Origin: a virus | Strand: one strand, 5' to 3' | DNA: 24,500 nucleotides | Virus record (IMG/VR): IMGVR_UViG_3300030117_003878 | Location: 5,604 to 30,103 of that record | Part shown: positions 16,481-22,844 of the stretch, piece by piece | How positions within the stretch are numbered: position 1 is the first letter of the stretch | Layout of the letters: the number at the start of each line of letters is the position of its first letter | Notes under the pieces: generated by a model | Databases searched by the model: none | What the model was told of the DNA's origin: nothing | What the model saw: the letters and a program-made list of their open reading frames with translations, nothing else | Translations under genes and position numbers: made by a program

Positions 16481-16835
16481 TGAGCAGGACCTGAACCTGC
16501 CCTGAACCCTGCCCAGATTCGGCTTGTTCAAGCCCAGAGATACGAGCCTCAAGGTTGAGCATTGAAGCCAGTGGTCCGAGCCTCCCGCTGCCTAGCGCGG
16601 CCCGCTGATGACCCCGTAGGCGACCAATGAACTCAGCCCTCTTGAAGTCGAGATCGTCCTCACTCATCTCCTGCTGATAGCCCTGGATCAACTCTTCTCG
16701 GTAGCGGTCAATCGTTCGGGTGGTTACTCCAAACTCGTTCGCCATCGCCCGCTTGATCTGAAGGCTCCATCCCCTCTCCGAGATAGCTCTTTCAAGGATT
16801 GAGATCCGCCTCATCTTCTCTTCTTGCGTGGTCAT
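16446..16835 (-). CDS. Probable terminase small subunit (HTH)
   Basis: This 129-residue protein is encoded just before terL. I chose ATG 16835-16833 because AGGTG is placed six bases upstream; a GTG at 16844 would put that ribosome binding site inside the gene. Residues 24-50 (SLQIKRAMANEFGVTTRTID) form a clear helix-turn-helix, followed by a basic and helical middle and an Asn/Val/Gln C-terminal tail. Small terminase subunits carry an N-terminal HTH that recognises pac or cos sites and a C-terminus that contacts TerL. The gene order fits. No sequence-specific hallmark beyond the HTH was seen. Confidence 0.78.
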   Translation of the reverse strand: MTTQEEKMRRISILERAISERGWSLQIKRAMANEFGVTTRTIDRYREELIQGYQQEMSEDDLDFKRAEFIGRLRGHQRAALGSGRLGPLASMLNLEARISGLEQAESGQGSGQVQVLLNVPDVLKSETD

Positions 16836-16872
16836 TTTGTTCACCTATAGGGACGAATTCTTGTCTTGTACG

Positions 16873-17307
16873 CTACCAGCCGACCCGCACAATGACCCGA
16901 GGAGATTCATCCCCAGAGCAGTAGAGAGACACGCAATCAATCGACCAAACCACCTTGTCATCACGGACGATCCCAGCCTTTTCCATAGCGTCCAGCGCTG
17001 CCTTGACCACGTTGTCCATATCCGGCTTCTGAGTGTAGGGCTCGCGCTCCATTGGCTTCGTCTTCCAGACCATCCGCTGGGGCCTCGGGAAGAGGGCGAG
17101 GACGCTGACGGACACGGGGCAATCAAGTGGAGGGGAGCCCCACGACCTCATCATTGTCGAGGCTGCCACCGCTTCCCACTGCGCGGTCTTCTTCGGGGTG
17201 TAGGTCCTGACCCTTCCGCGCGCAACCGTAGCCCTCGGCCTTCCCTTGCCCACGGGCGGGCCTGGGATCGTTGCCGACCACAAGCGCTCCTCTTGGTCTG
17301 CCGTCAC
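16873..17307 (-). CDS. rusA: RusA-family Holliday junction resolvase
   Basis: This 144-residue protein matches the RusA family in length and motifs: an N-terminal IPGPPVGKGRPR (residues 14-25), YTQKPDMDN at about 91-99 with the acidic KPDxDN motif, and KAGIVRDDKVV (110-120) with the second acidic pair. These Asp residues bind the catalytic metal in RusA. The enzyme resolves branched DNA, which in phages clears junctions before packaging. The start is GTG 17307, overlapping the upstream stop by four bases (GTGA). Its place between the modification genes and terminase supports a role in preparing replicated DNA for packaging. Confidence 0.93.
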   Translation of the reverse strand: MTADQEERLWSATIPGPPVGKGRPRATVARGRVRTYTPKKTAQWEAVAASTMMRSWGSPPLDCPVSVSVLALFPRPQRMVWKTKPMEREPYTQKPDMDNVVKAALDAMEKAGIVRDDKVVWSIDCVSLYCSGDESPRVIVRVGW

Positions 17308-18056
17308 GACTGACCCTTCCTCACTAAGCTGATCTCCGGGTAATCGCTTTTCGTCTTCTTCATGCGGACAAGCTCGGGGTAGCGGCGAGTCAATTTTCTA
17401 ATTGAGCGCAAGTCTTTCATTTTCCGCGCGGTGACCCCGTCAGACTGGAGCCCGCCTTGCCCCGAGTAAACCTTCGACTTCGCCGCAATGTAGTCCATTC
17501 GCATCACTGCTCCATCTCGAACGTAATGAATCAGACTAAGCTCGTAATCTTCTTTAGTCTCGCACTCTAGCGTCACATGTGGCTCTCTGATTACAATTCC
17601 GTACATCTGTCCAATGCAGAAGCGTAAGCCGAACTCTGTCCTGTGCTTCATGAACATCGCGTTAGCCGTTGGGTAAATCCCCCAAAAACTAAGCCCTCGC
17701 GAAAGCACTTCCCTGAAAGCCTTTACGGTGAGCTTGGGGAGGTCCGTCACCGGAGCCACTTTTTTGTCGTTCACCTTGCGCAGCAAGCCGTTTAAGTCAT
17801 CGTCTAAAACGACGAGATTGGTTCCTTCTGCGTAAGAGGAGTGAATCGTGTTCCGAGCCTCCCTGACGCCCTTCGTTGTTAGCTTTAAGTTGAACCCCAT
17901 CGAGCGCGCGGGTTCGGCATACATCTCAGCCTGCTCTTCCCCGGCGACATAGACGTCCACGAGGCCAGGGTCGACCCCAGCGTCCACGATAGTCTTCCCG
18001 GTTCTTTTCGTCAGGCTGTCAGGCCTGTTGTAGCTCGGTATCGCGTAACGGATCAT
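17304..18056 (-). CDS. TAGT-like glycosyltransferase (GT-A fold)
   Basis: This 250-residue protein begins MIRYAIPSYNRPDSL, the nucleotide-sugar-binding strand of GT-A transferases. It has LVVLDDDLNGLLRK at 81-94, where D85-D87 would be the metal-binding acidic motif, and ETKEDYELSLIHYVRDG at about 166-182, which fits the ED catalytic-base region. A GQGGLQSDG loop follows at about 199-207, then a helical, basic C-terminus. This architecture matches the TET/JBP-associated glycosyltransferase (TAGT) group described in phages by comparative genomics. The neighbouring dioxygenase and the four-base overlap with it support sugar transfer to a hydroxymethylated DNA base. The sugar and base are not identifiable from sequence. 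Confidence 0.8.
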   Translation of the reverse strand: MIRYAIPSYNRPDSLTKRTGKTIVDAGVDPGLVDVYVAGEEQAEMYAEPARSMGFNLKLTTKGVREARNTIHSSYAEGTNLVVLDDDLNGLLRKVNDKKVAPVTDLPKLTVKAFREVLSRGLSFWGIYPTANAMFMKHRTEFGLRFCIGQMYGIVIREPHVTLECETKEDYELSLIHYVRDGAVMRMDYIAAKSKVYSGQGGLQSDGVTARKMKDLRSIRKLTRRYPELVRMKKTKSDYPEISLVRKGQS

Positions 18057-19015
18057 ATTGGCCTCGCCGCCAACTCTTCGGCGCGTTTCCTTGCCCGCTC
18101 AAGCTCTTGTTTCGGCGGCAAGCACTTTTTCATATTTTCTCTAGCGTAAAACACGACACTGATGCGCTCCCAGCCACCCTGCTCAGGCAGCATTTTCGGC
18201 CCAACCCCCTCCATTAAAGGCATCCCGTGCATTTCGTGCGGGTCGAAGAAGATAACGTCGCCGTCCTGCGCATCAATGGCGAATCGGTGCCGTGGGAAAC
18301 AAAGCTCGCCACCCGTGTACTCGCCGCGACGGTAGTAAGTCATGGCCCCAAACCCTGGACGATAATCACCGGCGTCGAAGTGGTACCCGGCTGAGACGGA
18401 GTTGTTTACCGTCAACGTGGTAAATGGTGTTCCAGCGATAGTGTACGCACTAGGTATTTTGCCGACGAACTGCTCCTGAGCTAAACAGCGTCGCCTAACG
18501 TGCTTCCTCATCAGGCTGTGTACTCTTTCGCACAGCGGGACGAGGGTGTCCCACCTCACTCGGTCTTGAGCCGTAAAAGCTGTCTCTCGGCAATACTTAA
18601 AACGCCCGTCACGACCGAAATACCCAACGATTGCAGAAGAGACAGTGGCCGCCCTTGTTGACCTGCTTAGGGTCCCGTCTGGGTTAATGTTGCGGTAACG
18701 CTTGCCGTCCCACGCACGAGTCTCCCCCTCCCAGTCACTTTTTGCTGTGACCGCATAGGTTCCACGGTTGTCAGATGTGCGCTTTCGGACCTCATGAAGA
18801 GCTTCGTATGCGCCGGAAAATGAGTCATCCCCAGCCAGCGCTTTCGGCAGGTAAACAGCGACCAGCTTACCGTCCGCTGAATAAACCCTCGTAGGAGCAC
18901 TACCCTTCCCCAACAAGAGGTCCCAGTCTTCTTTCTGGCAAACGGTGCCCTCAAGGCTAGCCACCGCTTCCGGCGTGGCGACAGACGGCATCCTAATGCG
19001 CTCAACCAAGGACAC
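18053..19015 (-). CDS. TET/JBP-type 2OG-Fe(II) DNA dioxygenase
   Basis: This 320-residue protein has the double-stranded beta-helix core of 2-oxoglutarate/Fe(II) oxygenases in its C-terminal half: YHFDAGDY at about 211-218 (H212, D214 iron ligands), YTGGELCFP at 233-241, DGDVIFFDPHEMHG at 251-264 (H263 probable third ligand), and WERISVVFYARENM at 282-295 (R284 for the cosubstrate). The 'GD...GFG..TYYRRGEYTGG' spacing and the 'RISVVFY' ending resemble TET/JBP enzymes more than prolyl hydroxylases. It would oxidise a pyrimidine methyl group in DNA. The N-terminal ~180 residues are less clear and may bind DNA. The GTG start overlaps the upstream TAG (TAGTG), after GGAGGAGGGG. Confidence 0.8.
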   Translation of the reverse strand: MSLVERIRMPSVATPEAVASLEGTVCQKEDWDLLLGKGSAPTRVYSADGKLVAVYLPKALAGDDSFSGAYEALHEVRKRTSDNRGTYAVTAKSDWEGETRAWDGKRYRNINPDGTLSRSTRAATVSSAIVGYFGRDGRFKYCRETAFTAQDRVRWDTLVPLCERVHSLMRKHVRRRCLAQEQFVGKIPSAYTIAGTPFTTLTVNNSVSAGYHFDAGDYRPGFGAMTYYRRGEYTGGELCFPRHRFAIDAQDGDVIFFDPHEMHGMPLMEGVGPKMLPEQGGWERISVVFYARENMKKCLPPKQELERARKRAEELAARPI

Positions 19016-19701
19016 TACCCCTCCTCCGCAAGCAATCCTTCTGCAGTCACAGAAACAGCACGAACAACAGCCTCGGTAGAGGACAATCCGTCAGAAGCCC
19101 AAAACGCTTTCAACACTTCAATGTCGGCCATGAATGCCGGGTGGTTTTCCGTCGTAAGTAAAAGCTGAAACATTCTCAGGTGGGCCTCAGCCACCCCAGC
19201 ATCCGCCTCACTTGTGGCACTAGGGCTGTCGGCGCTTTCACTCGCCTCTACCTCGCGCACGCTCGCTGGAAGCGCTTCCTCAAGGGAAGCTAGTAGGCGC
19301 ATCGTTTCGTCTTCATCAAACCCAGCAACCAGGGCTCCCTCTTCGCCTATCTCAGAGATGATCCTGGCAAGCTCGCCTTCATCCCAAAAAGCAAGCTCGT
19401 TCAGTTTATTGTCGGCAAGGGCGAGAAGTTCGCTGTCTGTTGGATCTAGGTCCATCAAGCGGACGGGGACGGAGGAGAGCCCGAGAAGCTTCGCCGCCTT
19501 CAGTCTTGTGTGCCCCGCGATGACCATTTTGTCAGCCTTGCGCGCGATAATGGGAGCGGAAAAGCCGAATCTTTTTATAGAGTTAGCGACGTCGTCAACT
19601 GCGTGATCGTTGACCCTCGGGTTCTTGTCCCAGGGGACGAGTGAGCCGATATCCATCCACTCAGCGGCTGGTTCGTTATCTCTAGTTCCCGCTTTCGCCA
19701 T
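19015..19701 (-). CDS. ParB-like domain protein
   Basis: This 228-residue protein has an N-terminal ParB/sulfiredoxin-like domain at about 18-107: IGSLVPWDKNPRVNDHAVDD, then SIKRFGFSAPIIAR, MVIAGHTRLKAAKLLGLSSV and DSELLALADNKLNELAFWDE. The GHTR motif (63-66) marks the nucleotide-binding or catalytic loop of the family. The C-terminal helical domain (about 170-222) resembles those found on ParB proteins linked to DNA methylases. Phage ParB-like proteins often accompany base-modification genes, where they may bind target sites or act as nucleases. It is first in the minus-strand set and overlaps the dioxygenase start by one base. The ATG follows GAGG. Confidence 0.85.
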   Translation of the reverse strand: MAKAGTRDNEPAAEWMDIGSLVPWDKNPRVNDHAVDDVANSIKRFGFSAPIIARKADKMVIAGHTRLKAAKLLGLSSVPVRLMDLDPTDSELLALADNKLNELAFWDEGELARIISEIGEEGALVAGFDEDETMRLLASLEEALPASVREVEASESADSPSATSEADAGVAEAHLRMFQLLLTTENHPAFMADIEVLKAFWASDGLSSTEAVVRAVSVTAEGLLAEEG

Positions 19702-19801
19702 TTTTAACCTCGTTGTAAAGTGTTACGCCCTTTGCCTGCCCGTTTAGGGCTCGGCAGTAGCGTAACGCAACAGGCGCTCCAGGCGCAAGGAGGTGAGAAA
19801 A
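19702..19801. promoter_or_regulatory. Divergent intergenic region with nested inverted repeat
   Basis: This 100-bp gap separates the leftward modification/packaging/structural block from the rightward replication block, so promoters for both are expected here. It holds GTTACGC (19722-19728) and GCGTAAC (19760-19766), a perfect 7-bp inverted repeat. Inside it lie CTGCC (19736-19740) and GGCAG (19753-19757). The two pairs are nearly concentric, as in an operator for a dimeric regulator. I could not find a convincing sigma70 -35/-10 pair on either strand. An AAGGAGGTGA ribosome binding site for the right-hand gene sits at its end. Confidence 0.5.
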
Positions 19802-20023
19802 ATGAAGAATTTTGCTGAAGACGCGCGGTGGATCATGTCCACCGCAGAGGCGAGCCGCCTCATTAGGGTCAGCCCAAACAAGTTGAGAGAGATGGCTGAA
19901 AAGGGGGAGATCCCCGCGTTCCGCCTCGGCAAGAACTGGAGGTACCGCAGGGACGACCTCTTTGATTGGGTTGAAGAGCAAGTCATGGCTTCCCAGAAGG
20001 GAGGCTCTGATGCCGAGGTCTAG
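19802..20023 (+). CDS. Excisionase-like HTH protein
   Basis: This 73-residue protein starts at ATG 19802 after AAGGAGGTGAGAAAA; a GTG at 19793 inside that ribosome binding site is less likely. Residues about 12-60 show the HTH_17/excisionase pattern: STAEASRLIRVSPNKLREMA, then KGEIPAFRLGKNWRYRRDDL and FDWVEEQ. These winged-helix proteins bind DNA as small regulators or recombination-directionality factors. No integrase is seen in the window, so a transcriptional regulator acting at the adjacent divergent region is the simpler reading. Its 3' end overlaps the next gene's start by 14 bases. Confidence 0.87.
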   Translation: MKNFAEDARWIMSTAEASRLIRVSPNKLREMAEKGEIPAFRLGKNWRYRRDDLFDWVEEQVMASQKGGSDAEV

Positions 20024-20867
20024 AATAATCAACCCTGAATTCTTTCTGCACGAAGGTCTCGGAAGGTGTACGCCTCACGCTCGTCTCTTGTTCATAGCTC
20101 TGTGGACCCAAGCTGACCGGGAAGGCCGTGTTCGGTGGCTCCCCCTTCGCATCCACGGGGAGGCCTTCCCACACGAACCGAGACTGGACATCTCAGCGCT
20201 GGCCGCCGAACTAGTCGAGGCTGGGACGTTTATCCTCTATGAGCACGAGGGGCGAGTTTACGGAGAGGTGACAGGCTTCACGAAATGGCAGAACCCGCAC
20301 AGAAACGAAAGCGCATCAAAACTTCCGCCGCCGCCCGACGAGCCGGACTTTGACGTCACGTTTTCAACCCTGGGGCAACCTAAAGAAAACCTAAGGTCGA
20401 CCCAGGGGCAGTCAATGGACCGGCCAATACTAGTTACCAGTTACCAGTTACCAGCTACTAGTTCAGAGTTACCAGTCACTAGTAGGACTTCATCTAAAGA
20501 TGAAGTTTGTCCGACACGAAGTCGTCCCGACTCCGGTGCCGCACCTCCTCCGGTTGAGTTTGAAGATCCAGTGTTGAGGTATCTAGCCTCGCAGTGGGGA
20601 CCGCTCCTCGGAAAGCACGAGAGCCTGCCCAAGTGGATTCAGACTGCGCGTGACGCATACCCCGGTGTGGACCTCCTATCCGAAGCGAAGAAGGCAGCAG
20701 CCTGGGAGATGGCGAACCCTGCAAATAAGAAGAAGCAGATCCGAGCCTTCCTCACTCGCTGGTGGGGACGGGCTCAAGACCGAGGAGCCCCTGGACAGAG
20801 GGCCGTAGGATCTAGCAAGACCGAGGATGCAATCGCCCTCGCGCTGAAGTTGGGAGCAACACAATGA
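20010..20867 (+). CDS. Phage replication initiator / replisome organizer-like protein
   Basis: This 285-residue protein starts at ATG 20010, after AGAAGGGAGGCTCTG; a longer TTG start would run inside the HTH gene. Residues about 1-105 are a winged-helix domain (NPEFFLHEGLGRCTPHARLL, then FTKWQNPHRNESASKLP) typical of phage replisome organizers. Residues about 105-190 form a Ser/Thr/Pro-rich linker whose DNA contains a 7-bp repeat array. The C-terminal part (KKAAAWEMANPANKKKQIRA, then FLTRWWGRAQDRG) is a helical module often seen at the end of such initiators. It should recruit the helicase at the origin. It overlaps the next gene by four bases (ATGA). Confidence 0.8.
   Translation: MPRSRIINPEFFLHEGLGRCTPHARLLFIALWTQADREGRVRWLPLRIHGEAFPHEPRLDISALAAELVEAGTFILYEHEGRVYGEVTGFTKWQNPHRNESASKLPPPPDEPDFDVTFSTLGQPKENLRSTQGQSMDRPILVTSYQLPATSSELPVTSRTSSKDEVCPTRSRPDSGAAPPPVEFEDPVLRYLASQWGPLLGKHESLPKWIQTARDAYPGVDLLSEAKKAAAWEMANPANKKKQIRAFLTRWWGRAQDRGAPGQRAVGSSKTEDAIALALKLGATQ
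20432..20487 (+). repeat. Phased 7-bp repeat array (candidate replication origin iterons)
   Basis: Eight consecutive heptads start every 7 bp from 20432 to 20487: AGTTACC three times, AGCTACT, AGTTCAG, AGTTACC, AGTCACT and AGTAGGA. Four are perfect AGTTACC. ACTAGT occurs at 20429, 20457 and 20478, spaced 28 and 21 bp, both multiples of seven. The array lies within the linker-coding part of the replication initiator gene, as the lambda iterons lie in gene O. This suggests it is the binding array of the encoded initiator. Confidence 0.72.
20487..20506 (+). other. Perfect 8-bp hairpin next to the repeat array
   Basis: ACTTCATC (20487-20494) and GATGAAGT (20499-20506) form a perfect inverted repeat with a TAAA loop. 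It directly abuts the last heptad of the array. It is followed by TTTGTCC rather than a T-run and lies inside the coding sequence, so a Rho-independent terminator is unlikely. As part of an origin it could act as an unwinding or primosome element; this is inference. Confidence 0.55.
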
Positions 20868-21466
20868 GCATGGAAAGAAGAGCACTGATCATCCAGGCGC
20901 AGCTGGAGGCTATCAGCCGGGGCAGGTCTCCGACCGCAGAGCAAGTGGCTGTCTGGATCAAGGAGCTGGAGGGTATCGACCTTGCGGACCTAGAAGAGCG
21001 AATCAAGCAAGCCCGCAAGGAGCACGCTGACAAGATCGCCAGGGGCAATGGGTGGGGACACATAACCCCGGACGACGTGCTGACGGTCCACAGACGCGTG
21101 CGCAGCGCAGAGCAGAGGACTACAGGCGGACCTCCTTCGAATCCTGACTGCTCCTACAGATGCCTCGAAGGTCAGGTCAGCATGATTGACCCGGACGGAT
21201 ATGAGACGTGCGTGCGCTGCTACTGCTTCGCGGGCGACTGGTGGAAAAGTCACCCAATATTCGGAGCCGGACACGATGTTGTGGAGCTTAGTCAGAAGGG
21301 CTGGAAACCCGTCCGAGAAGCCCGCCAGACCCTTCCCACTGAACACGTTGAATGGCTCCGAAAAAGAGCAGCCCAGGTGGGCTTCGGTAGAGCCATTGCG
21401 GAGTATCGCAATCACGAAAAGTCGGCCCAAATGACAAGGAACTGTAAACTTTCTGAAAACATTTGA
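20864..21466 (+). CDS. Zinc-ribbon-containing replication-region protein
   Basis: This 200-residue protein starts at ATG 20864 (GGGAG eight bases upstream). The N-terminal helical part (residues 1-80) includes GIDLADLEERIKQARKEHAD and a GWGHITPDDVLTVHRR end, a pattern found in phage replication accessory or helicase-loader proteins. Residues 96-121 carry C96xxxC100 and C116xxC119xC121, which could form a zinc ribbon around a Gly/Tyr-rich loop. The C-terminus is basic. It follows the initiator with a four-base overlap, so a partner role in replication is plausible. I do not recognise a defined family. Confidence 0.72.
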   Translation: MSMERRALIIQAQLEAISRGRSPTAEQVAVWIKELEGIDLADLEERIKQARKEHADKIARGNGWGHITPDDVLTVHRRVRSAEQRTTGGPPSNPDCSYRCLEGQVSMIDPDGYETCVRCYCFAGDWWKSHPIFGAGHDVVELSQKGWKPVREARQTLPTEHVEWLRKRAAQVGFGRAIAEYRNHEKSAQMTRNCKLSENI

Positions 21467-21556
21467 CCTCGCTTGACGTTTTTTAGCCCCTTTTCGCTTG
21501 TTTCCAGGCAATAATGAACACGCGAACGGGCACTGCCCACAACGAACGGAACGAAC
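21467..21556 (+). promoter_or_regulatory. Intergenic leader with palindrome and AAC-rich stretch
   Basis: This 90-bp gap is the largest on the plus strand. It contains TTGACG close to its start, a T-rich run, a perfect palindrome GGGCA-C-TGCCC (21528-21538) and a stretch of repeated GAAC units leading to the next ATG. I could not find a good -10 element at standard spacing, so no promoter is called. The palindrome could be an operator or a short hairpin. Confidence 0.35.
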
Positions 21557-21835
21557 ATGAACAACGCGAACACGAAAAACTGCTGCACCGGCTTCCCACT
21601 GATCATCAAGTGCGACCTCGATGACCGGACCCCCCGCGAAGACGGACTGACCGACCTTCAGTTCCTCCGCGAGATTCAGGCGAACTGGAGGCGGAACGGC
21701 AGCCCGAACTACCTTTGCACCAGCAGGCTCAACGGTGACGAGCCCTCCTCCTCCGTCTTCCTTGTGCTCCGGCACGAGATCGAGTCCACGATCAAGTGGC
21801 TTGTCGCGAACAACCTTCAGGTTGCATCGAACTAA
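21557..21835 (+). CDS. Hypothetical small protein
   Basis: This 92-residue protein starts at ATG 21557 after GAACGGAACGAAC, a modest ribosome binding site. It begins MNNANTKNCCTGFPLIIKCD and then has a charged helix-rich centre (REDGLTDLQFLREIQANWRR) and a hydrophobic end (SSSVFLVLRHEIESTIKWLV). There is no membrane helix or known motif. Its first bases closely repeat those of the next gene. Function unknown; it is the first of several small genes in the early or middle region. Confidence 0.65.
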   Translation: MNNANTKNCCTGFPLIIKCDLDDRTPREDGLTDLQFLREIQANWRRNGSPNYLCTSRLNGDEPSSSVFLVLRHEIESTIKWLVANNLQVASN

Positions 21836-21864
21836 CCCGTATCAATAGCGAAGGAGATACGAAC

Positions 21865-22575
21865 ATGAACAACACAAACACGAACCCCGCAGCCCTCCTC
21901 ACTCCTCCGGTCTATTCCTCGCCCTCGCACGCTAGGGCAGGGGCAGAGGAGGCTGCCGGGGAGGAGCTGTCCGTGGACCGTCTCATCTGCTCGAACCCCA
22001 ACTGCGTCAGCCACGAGCACGCTGAGGGCGCTCGATTCCAGGTGACGGTAGAGGTGGACGCATACGGTGGGCTCCTGACGGACCTGGACAGCGTCGAGAG
22101 CTATCACTTCACCTGCTGCGACTGCGGGGACGAGGCGACCACGAAGAGGGCTCAGGCCCCGGTCGCTGAGCACGCGGAGGAGGCCGCGCCCGATGGGGAC
22201 AGCATCAAGCACGCTAAGCGAATCGAGAAGAAGCTAGACGAGCACTTTGCCGGGAAGAGGGAGTTGGACCTTCACGATGTTGAGCAGATGGCGGAAGACG
22301 CCTGGGCAAGGTCAAACGCTGCAAACGACCTAGCGGAGATGAGAGCTTGGGAAGTTGTTGAAGATAAGTGCTGCGATGTTTTCAGGGAGATAGGGATCTC
22401 CAATGCAGAGTTCGCGATTGATCAAGCTAGTAACTACGACTCGCCGGACAGGGCTATTCACGCCCACGAGCAAAACGTATTCGATACGACCTCCGGGTGC
22501 CGGGTAGCTCAGGACATAGCCTTTGAGGCTTTCCATAAAGTCATTAACCAGATGAACCAAGAAGGAGGTGCGTGA
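21865..22575 (+). CDS. Hypothetical protein with zinc-ribbon-like cysteines
   Basis: This 236-residue protein starts at ATG 21865 after AAGGAGATACGAAC; a longer frame start at 21796 would overlap the upstream gene. The N-terminus is Asn/Thr/Pro-rich and low-complexity. C42/C47 (CSNPNC) and C84, C85, C87 (CCDCGD) flank a beta segment (ARFQVTVEVDAYG), a likely single zinc ribbon. The rest is helical and acidic (AKRIEKKLDEHFAGKRELDL, VEQMAEDAWARSNAANDLAE), with a C-terminus ending in INQMNQEGGA. No enzymatic motif is seen. The stop overlaps the next start by one base. Confidence 0.68.
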   Translation: MNNTNTNPAALLTPPVYSSPSHARAGAEEAAGEELSVDRLICSNPNCVSHEHAEGARFQVTVEVDAYGGLLTDLDSVESYHFTCCDCGDEATTKRAQAPVAEHAEEAAPDGDSIKHAKRIEKKLDEHFAGKRELDLHDVEQMAEDAWARSNAANDLAEMRAWEVVEDKCCDVFREIGISNAEFAIDQASNYDSPDRAIHAHEQNVFDTTSGCRVAQDIAFEAFHKVINQMNQEGGA

Positions 22576-22844
22576 TGAGAAACCCCCGAACACTGAAGGA
22601 GCTATCGGAAGATCCCAGGGTGGAGTCTGTCCACTGGGAATATGACGGTTACGGAGACACCCCCCAGGAGGAGAGCAGGCCCTCTTTGTGGGTTGGCCTC
22701 AAGGCTGGCTGGTACGACTACCGGGAGCGGGGCTCAATTCACACTAAAACAGTCAAGGAGGCTTGTCGGAGACTGAAAGACTTCACCTTCGACGCAGAGC
22801 TATACGAGCAAATCAACACACACAAGATCGGAGGTGCGCGATGA
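22575..22844 (+). CDS. Hypothetical small protein
   Basis: This 89-residue protein starts at ATG 22575, overlapping the previous TGA by one base, with GGAGGTGCGTG upstream; an adjacent GTG three bases earlier is a weaker choice. The N-terminus reads MRNPRTLKELSEDPRVESVH, followed by an aromatic middle (WEYDGYGDTPQ, LWVGLKAGWYDYRERGSIHT) and a helix (KEACRRLKDFTFDAELYEQI). It has the look of a small, folded beta-alpha phage protein. The family is not recognised. Confidence 0.65.
   Translation: MRNPRTLKELSEDPRVESVHWEYDGYGDTPQEESRPSLWVGLKAGWYDYRERGSIHTKTVKEACRRLKDFTFDAELYEQINTHKIGGAR

Noticed and set aside
19802-20023. Excisionase as evidence for an integrated prophage with attachment site
   Set aside because: No integrase, attachment repeat or tRNA gene is seen; excisionase-like HTH proteins also serve as ordinary regulators.
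21467-21556. Sigma70-type promoter using TTGACG near 21475
   Set aside because: No acceptable -10 hexamer occurs at 16-18 bp spacing; the only AT-rich candidate (AATAAT) is about 31 bp away.
20990-21775. 261-residue minus-strand frame over the zinc-ribbon gene and following gap
   Set aside because: The plus-strand genes here have ribosome binding sites and overlapping junctions; the minus frame has neither and spans two of them.
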